From contig JAVHLK010000030.1 of NCBI GenBank assembly GCA_031082285.1, positions 1-53,734 of the forward strand: a stretch of 53,734 bases of DNA, written 5' to 3'. The DNA is from Desulfomonilaceae bacterium (GTDB lineage: Bacteria; Desulfobacterota; Desulfomonilia; Desulfomonilales; Desulfomonilaceae). Both the position numbers and the translations under genes were made by a program. The stretch's first letter is position 1, and every line of letters begins with the position of its first letter. Positions 45,257 to 53,609 of this stretch are shown piece by piece. Below the pieces are notes generated by a model. It made no database searches. It saw only the letters and a list, made by a program, of their open reading frames with translations, and was not told where the DNA came from.

Positions 45257-45806
45257 GAAAACCTCGAAGGTCCAACCGGTAAGCCGGATCGTCATGTCTC
45301 GGGCGAGAAGAGCGGAGGCAATCCGTCGACCGGCTTTCGATTCAGTGGTGTAGGCTGAGTTCCAGTCAACATTACCACCTGGTTGCGTTATGGAATTGTC
45401 CGTCCGTACTCCGGTTCCTACGTTCGGTCACACGTCTCCCGCTTCCGAGACGCGGTCGAGGCTCTTGGGATCGCCAAATGCCTCACGAGCCGGCAGCACG
45501 CCGACGCGCCTCATTCGACCTCTTGGATTACGCTTCGCTGCGATCCGCTGGGCGCCTTGTATTCAAGGGTATCACCTCTTCTCTCGGTCTGTCAACACGT
45601 TGTGCCGAAGGAGCGTGCTCTGCGGGGCCGGCATACCTTATGGACAGGGAGGTGTGACATGCATCGTGCAATGCGCGTCGCATCGAGGCGGGAAACCGGA
45701 GGGACCGCCCGAAGTCCGCAGATTCCGCGACGCGAGGGACCCAAAGGTTTCTCCTCACCAAGGTCCCTCCCGTGGCTGAAAACGCTGCGGACGATCGGAC
45801 CTTGGG
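45257..45806. other. Gap between rnfB and the bifunctional-nuclease-family gene
   Basis: A 550-base stretch between two minus-strand genes. A perfect TTGACA lies at 45590-45595 on the minus strand, with only a weak -10 (TACCCT, 18-base spacing), and could serve the gene at 45256 with a 300-base leader. Nothing like a T-run terminator follows rnfB. No gene is recognised. Confidence 0.35.
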
Positions 45807-46739
45807 TTATCGATCGGCCGTCTGTGGAGTAGGCGCGGCTTCCGCCTCGGCCTTCTTTGCGGCTGCAGCCGCCTTTTTCGCCGCCTGCTCGGCCTTTATT
45901 TCGGCAACTGCGTCGGCCTGCTTTTTCGGATCCGTGTACCGGAAGATGAACTGCTTGTTACACGCCCAGACCGCAGCCTTGGTGAGGTCTTCGTCGATGT
46001 GGTCGTAGTCGATCTCGATACGGCCGTTCACCATATTGACCACGTCCTTGGCCTTTCTCGTACACGCCATGCAGTGGATACAACCGGCTTTGCAGACGTT
46101 GGTGACCGCCTTTCCGGAATCATGGCTGCTGCAGGGCACATAACAGGGAGCATCCTTGGGAAGCATTTGGAGCACTCCCTTGGGACACGCGTTGACGCAT
46201 ACTCCGCACCCGGTGCACTCCTCGGGGTCGATCACCGGCATGTTGTCTTTCATGTGAATCGCGTGGAACGGACATGCCGCTTCACAGTCGCCGTACCCGA
46301 TGCACGCGTACGTGCACTCGTACGGACCGCCGAACGCGATAGCCGCGGCCTGACACGTATCAAACCCGACGTATGCGTGCTTCTTCTTCACTTCCCCTTC
46401 GTTTCGAGAACACCGGAGAAATGAGATTACGTCGCTCGTCTCCCCTGCCGCTTTGCCCGTAATCTCGGCGACCTTGTCGGCCACTTCCTTCTTACCGGGC
46501 GCGCACTTGTTCACAGGGATGTCCGGATTGGTCACCACCGCTTCCGCGTACGATTCGCATCCGGCAAATCCGCACGCTCCGCAGTTGGCACCGGGAAGGC
46601 AGGCTCTGACTGCCTCGATCTTCGGGTCCACCTTAACGGCAAAGCGCTTGGCCGCGTAGGCGAGCGCAACTCCGAAGATTATCCCGAACGCCACAAAGAA
46701 TGCCAATCCGTATGCCGCAGTCACCCAAACACTCTCCAT
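45807..46739 (-). CDS. rnfB: Rnf complex iron-sulfur subunit RnfB
   Basis: RnfB takes electrons from ferredoxin into the Rnf complex. The 310-residue product has one N-terminal membrane helix, then the RnfB-type cluster motif CLPGANCGACGFAGC, and further ferredoxin-like Cys motifs (CTYACIGYGDCEAACP, CTGCGVCVNACPKG, CKAGCIHCMACTRKA). The C-terminus is a long Ala/Lys/Glu-rich helix (AEQAAKKAAAAAKKAEAEA). GAGGTG lies before the ATG at 46739; the open frame upstream is not used. It is the last gene of rnfCDGEAB and, unusually, is set off from rnfA by 257 bases. Confidence 0.95.
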   Translation of the reverse strand: MESVWVTAAYGLAFFVAFGIIFGVALAYAAKRFAVKVDPKIEAVRACLPGANCGACGFAGCESYAEAVVTNPDIPVNKCAPGKKEVADKVAEITGKAAGETSDVISFLRCSRNEGEVKKKHAYVGFDTCQAAAIAFGGPYECTYACIGYGDCEAACPFHAIHMKDNMPVIDPEECTGCGVCVNACPKGVLQMLPKDAPCYVPCSSHDSGKAVTNVCKAGCIHCMACTRKAKDVVNMVNGRIEIDYDHIDEDLTKAAVWACNKQFIFRYTDPKKQADAVAEIKAEQAAKKAAAAAKKAEAEAAPTPQTADR

Positions 46740-46996
46740 TTGTAACACCTCTGCCCGTCGCCGCTCAAATGACGACGGGATTCTTCTCTTCGAGACCGGG
46801 GAATCCGAGGTCCGTTCCGGCAAACGGAAGGGAACCGCAGACCCCGAAGGACTCTTTCTTGACCTGGAATTCGGTCCGACCAGACCGCATTACGCGGTGC
46901 AAGGCCGTGGGAGATGTGACCTCATGCGAGACATCTCACCTGCACCTGGATCATGATACCTCTTTCGTCCGTTCGGATCAACATGTCGGGTCACGC
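46740..46996 (-). other. Unusual rnfA-rnfB spacer with hairpin and tiny ORF
   Basis: The other rnf genes are 1 to 85 bases apart, but 257 bases separate rnfA and rnfB. The spacer contains a seven-base-pair stem (46911-46917 with 46931-46937, GAGATGT/ACATCTC) and a ten-codon ORF (46954-46922) preceded by AGAGGT. The hairpin overlaps the end of this ORF. It might be an RNA processing or translation-control element, or only neutral sequence. Confidence 0.35.
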
Positions 46997-47950
46997 TCAG
47001 AAGATCGACAGACCGGAAAACCCGAGAAACGCCAATGCGAACATCCCGGTCACGATGAATGCGATGGGCAGTCCTACAAAGGTCGGCGGAACGCGACACA
47101 CATCGAGTTTCTCGCGTACGCAGGCCATAAGGAACAGCGCTATGGCAAATCCTACGCCGGCTCCCGCGCCGAGACTCACGCTCTCGAACGGCCCGTACCC
47201 GCTGTCGGTCTGAATCAACGGGACTGCGAGAACAATGCAGTTGGTCACGATCAGTACCAAGTACACGCCGAGCGTCTTGAAGAGGTACGGATTCACTTTT
47301 CTCAAAATGGTATCCACAAACTGCACGAAGATCGCGGTGGTACCGATGAAGACGATGATCTTGAGAAAGTCCAGGTGGAGCACCTCCAGCACGTAGTTGT
47401 ACAGGAACCAGCAGAAGAAGGCCGCCAACGTCATAACGAGCGTAAAGGTTATTCCCATGCCTATCGCGGTCTCCTTCTTCTGGGAGACGCCGAAGAAAAT
47501 ACACAACCCAAGATACTTCGTGAACACGAAGTTGTTGATCAGCATGGCGCCAAGAATGATGGCGAGGAGTATCTGAACCTCACCCTTCTTGACCAAGAAA
47601 CTTCGACTGCCGATGACTTTGCCGTCGGACGTGATGTCCGTCGCGTCCACGATGTACTCCGCGCCGGTGTTCAACGGATCCTTGAAGTTCAGAGTCGCGG
47701 TGGTTCTGCGCGCATCCAACGATATGCTGTCAACCGGAATCCGTATGTCGGGATCGGGCTTTTCATAGACGTTATAATTGGCCGGGTCCTTTGCCCAGGA
47801 TTCGTCGACCGGCACGCCAAAGGGAATCTCAATTCCCTTATCATTCTTGAAATCGCCCGAACCCTCGGTTGCGGCAAAGATCGGGCACGCGGCAATCACC
47901 AGAAGCGCCAGGACCGTGCCGGCCGCGGCAAGGAATCTGATTATCTTCAT
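46997..47950 (-). CDS. rnfA: Rnf membrane subunit RnfA with exported N-terminal Ig-like extension
   Basis: RnfA is a six-helix membrane subunit of the ion pump. The core starts near residue 124 (EVQILLAIILGAMLINNFVF) and runs to the end with the usual LGLCIFFGVSQKKETAIGMG and IVTNCIVLAVPL. Typical RnfA is about 190 residues; this one has 317. The extra 123 residues begin with a signal peptide (FLAAAGTVLALLVIAACPIF) and a small Ig-like beta domain (SISLDARRTTATLNF, LNTGAEYIVDAT). GGAGGAGG before the ATG at 47950 overlaps the end of rnfE, one base upstream, which supports the long start. Confidence 0.93.
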   Translation of the reverse strand: MKIIRFLAAAGTVLALLVIAACPIFAATEGSGDFKNDKGIEIPFGVPVDESWAKDPANYNVYEKPDPDIRIPVDSISLDARRTTATLNFKDPLNTGAEYIVDATDITSDGKVIGSRSFLVKKGEVQILLAIILGAMLINNFVFTKYLGLCIFFGVSQKKETAIGMGITFTLVMTLAAFFCWFLYNYVLEVLHLDFLKIIVFIGTTAIFVQFVDTILRKVNPYLFKTLGVYLVLIVTNCIVLAVPLIQTDSGYGPFESVSLGAGAGVGFAIALFLMACVREKLDVCRVPPTFVGLPIAFIVTGMFALAFLGFSGLSIF

Positions 47951-47951
47951 G

Positions 47952-48575
47952 TTAGTGACCTCCTCCCGACGCCGGAATCTTGCCCGTAATCTTATACTCA
48001 AGCCAGTTGAACGTCGCCATGATGAATCCGATGACGAAGAATCCACCGGCCGGCAATATCATGACCAAGAGCGGCTTGGCTCCTCCCAGCACTTCGTACC
48101 CGAACAATTGCCCGACCCCGCTCAACTCTCGTATCGCACCCACCAGGCACAGGCCGAATGTAAAACCGATGCCCATGCCCATGCCGTCAAAGAACGACGG
48201 TATGAGAGGCTGCTTGGAGGCAAAGAGTTCGAGGCGCGATATGATGATAGCGAAGACCACGATCAGCTTCACGAACAGCGCCACCTCCTTGTATACCGCG
48301 GGAGATATGACGGGCAAAATCATGTCGATGACGCTCACCCAGAGCGCAATTACGATGACGTATGCGGGTATCCGGATTCGCGGATGGATATACGACCGAA
48401 AAATTGCCACCGTGCAGCTGGAAAAGACCTGGACAAAAACCACCGCGAGGCCGAGCATGAGACCGTTCTTCACCGATGTCGTAACGGCCACCGCGGGACA
48501 CAAACTTAGAGCCAACCGGAATATGGGGTTCTCCGGTATTAAACCGTTCCACAGTAGTTGTATGTTCTTGTTCAC
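47952..48575 (-). CDS. rnfE: Rnf membrane subunit RnfE
   Basis: A 207-residue membrane protein with six predicted helices, homologous to RnfA and forming with it the central ion/electron path of the complex. The N-terminus is LLWNGLIPENPIFRLALSL, and the family segments LCPAVAVTTSVKNGLMLGL and FDGMGMGIGFTFGLCLVGAI are present. The start is GTG at 48575 with GGAGG six bases before it. The stop is one base from the rnfA ATG, so translation is coupled. The C-terminal Gly-Gly-Gly-His is encoded by the ribosome binding site of rnfA. Confidence 0.95.
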   Translation of the reverse strand: MNKNIQLLWNGLIPENPIFRLALSLCPAVAVTTSVKNGLMLGLAVVFVQVFSSCTVAIFRSYIHPRIRIPAYVIVIALWVSVIDMILPVISPAVYKEVALFVKLIVVFAIIISRLELFASKQPLIPSFFDGMGMGIGFTFGLCLVGAIRELSGVGQLFGYEVLGGAKPLLVMILPAGGFFVIGFIMATFNWLEYKITGKIPASGGGH

Positions 48576-48587
48576 CTTCTACCTCCG

Positions 48588-49496
48588 CTAGAACGCGACC
48601 TGGACGTTGTCTTGTTTGATGGCATCGTTCAGAATGTCTATCCGGTATACGAACTTCCGAACCGCGTCCTTGACCCCAACCGTTACGGCAACGCTGGAAA
48701 TGGTCGCTCCCGTCAGGGCGTAGATGTCGGCCTTCAGATACTTGTCTCGGGCTTCCCGGACCTGTTCGGGGGTCATCCCCGCCCGTTTCGCCTTGGCCGG
48801 TTCGAGTGCTCTGAAATAGTCGTCGGGCAGCGGTTCCTTGACGACCTTCAGATTCCTCAACACGTCCTGTGTCTTGCCGACAAACTGATTACGAAAAAAA
48901 CCCTGCTCGATCTCCGCACCAAGACCGGGATCTTCCTCAGACTCAGTGATGGCGATTCCCGTCACCGTGAAGTCCGGGTCGAGGGAAACCATCAGATGGA
49001 TAAAGGTCTTGAAGCCCTGGGTCACCCCGGGAACCACGTAGCCCAATCGCTTGTCGCCGAGGTTTGCCACGTAGAGAGTCTGCGCCCAGACGGCTTTCCA
49101 TCCGTCCGGTAGGGCGTCGTTGACGATTTTGTCTCTCGATGCCCGTTCCGCGATCTCGGACTCTTTTCCCTCCAGAGGGATGACCTTGCCGGGTTTACCG
49201 GAAAGCTCGATCTCCGCGAGGACATGTCCTTTGTCCTTCAGCGGCAGTACGTAGCCGAGCATAGTTTTGGCATCCGCCGTGTTGATCACGTACCGGTGTA
49301 TGGAAAACACGTTCAGGTCGGCAGGAATCTCCTTGCCGGGTCCGTATCCAAGGAGGCTTTGAATGGTCTGCCTCTCGGTCTTTTCTTCCTGTTCCTTGCG
49401 GATGTGTTCAGTCTGTGTGTACACCGCTCCCAGAATCAGGGCTGCGGCTATGCATACACAGGTCAAGCTGAGTGTGATCTTAAAAATTTCTTTCAT
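48588..49496 (-). CDS. rnfG: Rnf flavoprotein subunit RnfG
   Basis: RnfG carries a covalently bound FMN on the outer face of the membrane. The 302-residue product has one N-terminal helix (LSLTCVCIAAALILGAVYT) and an FMN-binding domain with the attachment Thr in YALTGATISSVAV. GLGAEIEQGFFRNQFVGK is also typical. It is longer than many RnfG (about 200), mainly through an extended periplasmic N-terminal part. The rnfE start follows 12 bases downstream. Confidence 0.94.
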   Translation of the reverse strand: MKEIFKITLSLTCVCIAAALILGAVYTQTEHIRKEQEEKTERQTIQSLLGYGPGKEIPADLNVFSIHRYVINTADAKTMLGYVLPLKDKGHVLAEIELSGKPGKVIPLEGKESEIAERASRDKIVNDALPDGWKAVWAQTLYVANLGDKRLGYVVPGVTQGFKTFIHLMVSLDPDFTVTGIAITESEEDPGLGAEIEQGFFRNQFVGKTQDVLRNLKVVKEPLPDDYFRALEPAKAKRAGMTPEQVREARDKYLKADIYALTGATISSVAVTVGVKDAVRKFVYRIDILNDAIKQDNVQVAF

Positions 49497-49521
49497 TGAG
49501 ACCTCTCATTCACAAGCGACC

Positions 49522-50646
49522 CTACTTGACGGCCGCAACAGGCGCCTGTTTTGGGGGTGCGAATCGCTTCGGATGGAACCACTCATCCAGTGCCGGAGTG
49601 AGGCAGTTCATCAGCAGGATTGCATAGCATACTCCTTCAGGATATCCGCCCTTGAGACGGATGAGCACCGTCAACGCGCCGACGCCTATCCCGAAGACGA
49701 TCTGGGCACTCTTGAGCGTCGGAGACGTCACATAATCGGTGCACATGTAGAACGCACCGAGCATGAGGCCTCCCGAGAGCACCTGCACCAGCGGCTGACC
49801 GCCGAACCAGGTTTCACCGCCGAAGATCCAGGACAGCACCGCCACCGTGGCGATGGTCGATACGGGGATGTACCATGTGATGATTCCTCGGACCAGGAGG
49901 AATATCCCCCCGACGAGAATCAGGAGCGCCGAAGTTTCACCGATGCATCCGGGCATCGACCCGATGAAGAAATTCCTCCAGATCGTCTCCATACCGCCGA
50001 ACTGCTGCATCAACGCGTTCAGTCCATAGTGTTTCAAGACGTACAAGGGGGTGGCCGTCGATACGGTATCCACCGCGCCCGCTCCGAGAAAGATCCCGAG
50101 CGGAGACTGCGTCCAGTCGATCGGGGGAATCCAGGCTGCGGTCATATAGACGGGAAAGGAGGCCATCAAGAGAGCTCTTCCCACCAGTGCGGGATTCCAC
50201 ACGTTGAAGCCGAGTCCTCCCATCAGCTCCTTGTTGATGAATATGGCTCCGACCGCACCGATAATGGGAAGCCAATACGGTACTCCCGGAGGTATGACGA
50301 ACGCCATGAGGATTCCGGTAAGCACCGCGCTTCCGTCTCCCGCCGTGACCGGCCTCCCCAATGCCTTCTGCGAGATCGCTTCGACCACCACACAGGACAC
50401 GATACTGACCAGCGTAATGATCAGCCCTCGGAAGCCGAAAACGTAGATTGACAAGAGCATCACCGGTATCAGTGATGCGGACACGGTCCACATTATTCCG
50501 GACGTTGTCCTCCCCATTCTGATGTGGGGCGACACCGAAACAGACCACGTGGGTTCGATACTCTTCGGTTTTTGATCTAGTGTTTCGATTGTCCCATCCT
50601 CCCCGAACTCTGAATTTTTTTGGGTGTGCTTACCGATGGACGGCAA
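49522..50646 (-). CDS. rnfD: Rnf membrane flavoprotein subunit RnfD
   Basis: A membrane subunit with about ten helices and a covalent FMN, bound at the Thr of DTVSTATPLYVL. The conserved start region is WSVSVSPHIRMGRTTSGIMW; GDGSAVLTGILMAFVIPP and ELMGGLGFNVWNPALVG follow. The start codon is uncertain. TTG at 50646 gives 374 residues but has a poor ribosome binding site, while the best site (GGGGAGG at 50598-50604) is followed in this frame by no usual start codon. It lies between rnfC (85 bases upstream) and rnfG (25 bases downstream). Confidence 0.88.
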   Translation of the reverse strand: MPSIGKHTQKNSEFGEDGTIETLDQKPKSIEPTWSVSVSPHIRMGRTTSGIMWTVSASLIPVMLLSIYVFGFRGLIITLVSIVSCVVVEAISQKALGRPVTAGDGSAVLTGILMAFVIPPGVPYWLPIIGAVGAIFINKELMGGLGFNVWNPALVGRALLMASFPVYMTAAWIPPIDWTQSPLGIFLGAGAVDTVSTATPLYVLKHYGLNALMQQFGGMETIWRNFFIGSMPGCIGETSALLILVGGIFLLVRGIITWYIPVSTIATVAVLSWIFGGETWFGGQPLVQVLSGGLMLGAFYMCTDYVTSPTLKSAQIVFGIGVGALTVLIRLKGGYPEGVCYAILLMNCLTPALDEWFHPKRFAPPKQAPVAAVK

Positions 50647-50731
50647 TCGGCGGTGTGCCTCGGCTCGAACAAGGCCGTCCGTGCAGCCTCCCTCACGGTC
50701 TTGCCGACGACATACCGCAGGATCGGAAATC

Positions 50732-52054
50732 TCACCCGTGTTTTTTAATCTGTATCTTCGCCAACCTGGCAAACTGGACGAGAGGGCGCTTAGCAGGACA
50801 CACGTATGCACAGCACCCGCATTCGAAGCAATCGAAGACTCCGAACCTTTCGGTCAGGTGTCCGCGACCGGCTTCCACGAAAATCCCCACTTCTTTGGGA
50901 GACAGCCCCATCGGGCAGGCTTCCATGCACCAGCCGCAGTGAATGCACGGACCATGCAAGTCCGAATCCGTTTCCTTGCTGTTGAGGAACAGTACGCCGG
51001 AAGTAGTCTTGGTGACCGGTACGTCGAGAGTCGACATGGCGAACCCCATCATGGGACCGCCGGACACTATCTTCAGAAGATCTCTGGTACCGCCCAGGAA
51101 ATCCACGACGTCCGACAGCACGGTGCCCACCTTTACACGAAGGTTGGCGGGCTTATTGAGCGCGCGACCCGAAAAGGTGACGACCTTTTCGTACAGCGGT
51201 TTGTTCATGACGGTCGCCTCGAAAACGGCAAGTGTGGTGGATATGTTCTGGACGATCACCCCGACGTCGAACGGCAACCCTCCGCCCGGTACAGCTCGTT
51301 GAGTGAGAGAATAGATGAGCTGCTTCTCAGAGCCTTGCGGGTACTTGACTTCCATGCCCTGAACGGCCACATTCATATCGTCGGACCCGGAAGCCTCTTT
51401 CGCCGCTTTGTTCAGTGCGTTTATCGCGTCGGCTTTGTTGAGTTCGACGCCGATCACGGCATTCTTGATCCCAAGGATCTTCAGGATGACCTTGGCACCC
51501 TCGATGACTTTCTCCGGATGCTCGAGCATGATCCTGTGGTCGGTCGTAAGATAGGGTTCGCATTCGGCTCCGTTGAGGATGAGAGTGTCTATCTTCGCCG
51601 TGGGGGGCGGAGACAGCTTCACGTGCGTGGGGAACCCCGCTCCGCCGAGTCCGACAATTCCCGCGTTCTTGACCGCGGCGAGAAGTTTCTCCCTGGAAAT
51701 CTTCCGCCAGTCTTCCGACTGGTATTCCCGAGGAGGTGCATCAGGGTTTCTGTCGATGACGATCGCGTCGCACTTGACCATGGTAGGATGAGGTCTCGAC
51801 TCAATCGTTTTGACTACGCCCGTGACGCTGCTGTGAATGGTCGCACCAAGGGCCTTCTCCACGGTAGCGATGACATCGCCCTCTTGGACCTCCTGTTTCT
51901 TCTTGACAACAGGCTTGGCCGGCGCGCCGAAATGCATTGACAGGGGTAAAACCACCTGGGCGGGAGGCGGCATCTCCTCAATGGCCAGGTGTTCGGTAAT
52001 TTCCTTGTGTTCTTCGGGATGTATCCCGCCTCTTGGGAAGGTAAATCCAGCCAT
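50732..52054 (-). CDS. rnfC: Rnf NADH-side subunit RnfC
   Basis: RnfC is the cytoplasmic subunit that exchanges electrons with NAD(H) through FMN and two [4Fe-4S] clusters. The 440-residue product begins TFPRGGIHPEEHKEIT, has the FMN/NADH-binding GLGGAGFPTHVKL and LILNGAECEPYLTTDHR, and ends with two cluster motifs, CIHCGWCMEACPMG and CFECGCCAYVCPAKRP. AAGAGG precedes the ATG. It is the first gene of rnfCDGEAB. Together the operon makes a ferredoxin:NAD oxidoreductase that pumps H+ or Na+; the ion cannot be told from this sequence by eye. Confidence 0.95.
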   Translation of the reverse strand: MAGFTFPRGGIHPEEHKEITEHLAIEEMPPPAQVVLPLSMHFGAPAKPVVKKKQEVQEGDVIATVEKALGATIHSSVTGVVKTIESRPHPTMVKCDAIVIDRNPDAPPREYQSEDWRKISREKLLAAVKNAGIVGLGGAGFPTHVKLSPPPTAKIDTLILNGAECEPYLTTDHRIMLEHPEKVIEGAKVILKILGIKNAVIGVELNKADAINALNKAAKEASGSDDMNVAVQGMEVKYPQGSEKQLIYSLTQRAVPGGGLPFDVGVIVQNISTTLAVFEATVMNKPLYEKVVTFSGRALNKPANLRVKVGTVLSDVVDFLGGTRDLLKIVSGGPMMGFAMSTLDVPVTKTTSGVLFLNSKETDSDLHGPCIHCGWCMEACPMGLSPKEVGIFVEAGRGHLTERFGVFDCFECGCCAYVCPAKRPLVQFARLAKIQIKKHG

Positions 52055-52249
52055 GTTTCCTCTTCTTCGGTTGCGTCTGCGTGAGCGGGCAGGGACCCCG
52101 GACGCGCATTACCGGATCACCGCCGTATTCTCCGGCGGAGCACCGGGGACCCGTACCGCAAAGTCTCTGAGAACGTGCAGGAAGACTCTGCCCCAATTAC
52201 TCGGAGGGCGAATTGTTTCTCATAGCGTTGAGAAATCTTCAAAATGCTC

Positions 52250-52278
52250 ACAATAATATCATACACGGCCCGTGTCAA
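52250..52278 (-). promoter_or_regulatory. Sigma-70-type promoter for rnfCDGEAB
   Basis: On the minus strand, TTGACA (perfect), 17 bases and TATTGT. The start would be near 52243, leaving a leader of about 190 bases before rnfC. The leader contains a CCGCCG/CGGCGG hairpin near 52120-52140. The rest of the 531-base gap to the next gene shows nothing recognisable. Confidence 0.55.
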
Positions 52279-52585
52279 GAAGTTCTTGTGGCGCCAAGTC
52301 GGCACTCAGACTCTCCGGCGAGCGGGTTTGCCCAGACATGTTGCGGCGAGAAAGGAAGGGACGAAACAAACCTCAGCGTCGCTCGAATCGATCCGTCTCT
52401 CTTGGAACGAGAGTAACTCGTCAAAGGTGCATCGCGGATTCGCGTTCGCGTCTCCGGAGAACACGACCCGTCCCCGCGACTGAACCGGTGAAGTACCGAT
52501 CGGTTTCGCCGGCGCAGCGGTTTCCCTAGACCACGATTCCGTGGTAACGTCGCGATCATGGCATGCACTCCGGAGGAGGAACGGA

Positions 52586-52882
52586 ATGATTGACAAGACC
52601 ATCGAACAACTGGTCATGGAGAGAATTGATCGCCCGGGCTGGGTTTCCACCAGAGGCATTCTCATGGACCCGGCCGGGGACCTGAATTCGGAAGAACACC
52701 GTCGGGCCGAAGAAGTCATGAAGGATCTCGCGCAGAGGGGTCTGGTGACCCTGTGGCGTCTCGTCCTCCAAGATACGGAAGAAGAGCTGCTGGCCGCGGC
52801 CAGACCCGGATTTGAACTGGACAGAGATCTCGAGGACCGAGGGGCCTGGGCCAGAGCGGTGAAGTACGATCCCAACGAATGA
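52586..52882 (+). CDS. Small protein paired with a PLD-like protein
   Basis: A 98-residue acidic, mostly helical protein that I do not recognise. The region around TIEQLVMERIDRPGWVST and HRRAEEVMKDLAQRGLVTLW could form a winged-helix-like fold with a recognition helix and a wing, followed by a tail rich in Glu, Asp and Arg. This is a guess from pattern only. GGAGGAGG precedes the ATG at 52586. Its stop overlaps the start of the next gene (ATGA), so the two products are made together and probably act together. Confidence 0.7.
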   Translation: MIDKTIEQLVMERIDRPGWVSTRGILMDPAGDLNSEEHRRAEEVMKDLAQRGLVTLWRLVLQDTEEELLAAARPGFELDRDLEDRGAWARAVKYDPNE

Positions 52883-53400
52883 AACTGCTGCGAAATCGCG
52901 AGATCTACGATCAATTTACAGAGACGCATCTGACCACGGCGCGGCGTTACGTCTGGATCGCTACGGCAAACGTCAAAGGGACCAATATTCGGTACAAGGG
53001 AAGATTCCTCTCCATCGTCGACCTCATGGCAACTCTGGTCAATCGCGGAGTCGCTTTCAGAATCATCCACTCCGAGATTCCTTCCAAGCCTTTTCGAGAG
53101 AGATACGATCAGCTTGACTCGAAGGGGCAACTCAGTGCGGGGATCGAGTTCCTTCACTGCGTGCGAATGCACGCCAAGATATTCATCGTAGACGGCGACA
53201 AGGCACTGGTCGGCAGCGCCAATCTGACCGGAGCCGGCATCGGAGCAAAGGCCGGCGCGAACCGCAACTTTGAACTGGCATTTCTTCTCGAGGGCGAGCA
53301 GGAAGTGCTGCCGTTCCTCAACTACTTTGACTACATATGGATGGGCGAGCCTTGCCGGACATGCGGCCGCCGAGATATCTGCCCCGCGCCCGCGGCGTGA
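52879..53400 (+). CDS. Phospholipase D-like protein with one HKD motif
   Basis: A 173-residue protein with a single PLD active-site motif: His98, Lys100 and Asp105 in CVRMHAKIFIVDGDKAL, followed by VGSANLTGAG and NFELAF, the conserved second part. Single-motif members act as dimers and include nucleases (Nuc, BfiI-like) and phosphodiesterases. The early segment VWIATANVKG also fits the fold. No signal peptide is seen, so a cytoplasmic nuclease is more likely than a lipase. The C-terminus has a Cys-rich end (CRTCGRRDIC) that could bind metal. It is translationally coupled to the small gene upstream. Confidence 0.85.
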   Translation: MKLLRNREIYDQFTETHLTTARRYVWIATANVKGTNIRYKGRFLSIVDLMATLVNRGVAFRIIHSEIPSKPFRERYDQLDSKGQLSAGIEFLHCVRMHAKIFIVDGDKALVGSANLTGAGIGAKAGANRNFELAFLLEGEQEVLPFLNYFDYIWMGEPCRTCGRRDICPAPAA

Positions 53401-53444
53401 ACCTGAGGGAAGAATACCGGCCCCTGTGGGTGCCCAGTTCCCGT

Positions 53445-53475
53445 ACGATGTGGTGAGCGTAGCGAACCGCATCGT
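53445..53475. repeat. Palindromic REP-like repeat
   Basis: ACGATGTGGTGAGC and GCGAACCGCATCGT pair around a three-base loop with few mismatches. A decayed relative follows at about 53515-53550 (GGTGCGGTTCGC). It lies directly after the PLD-like gene and differs in sequence from the RAYT-linked palindromes. Confidence 0.6.
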
Positions 53476-53609
53476 TCGAGGTGTTTGCGGCCGGCAATCC
53501 GACGACCAAAACCGCGAACGGTGCGGTTCGCACGCCAAATGCACCGTATCCTAAAGGCTATCGCGTTTACCGGCACAGGCTCCCCGGCGAACCCCCATGA
53601 TCGGGGCGA

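Noticed and set aside
45660-45832. Small plus-strand ORF with GGGAGG before its ATG, between rnfB and the bifunctional-nuclease-family gene
   Set aside because: It runs into the 3' end of rnfB on the other strand, is Arg/Pro-rich and matches nothing. The ribosome binding site alone is not enough.
46700-47989. Plus-strand open frame of 429 codons opposite rnfA and the rnfA-rnfB spacer
   Set aside because: An antisense shadow of rnfA with no protein-like hydrophobic or domain pattern.
50624-51940. Plus-strand open frame of 438 codons opposite rnfC and rnfD
   Set aside because: It is the complement of well-recognised rnf genes, has a composition full of Arg, His and Gly typical of antisense frames in GC-rich DNA, and has no ribosome binding site or family motif.
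52306-53544. Minus-strand open frame of 412 codons opposite the PLD-like unit
   Set aside because: The plus strand has a clear HKD motif, good ribosome binding sites and an ATGA overlap. The minus-strand frame has no recognisable feature.
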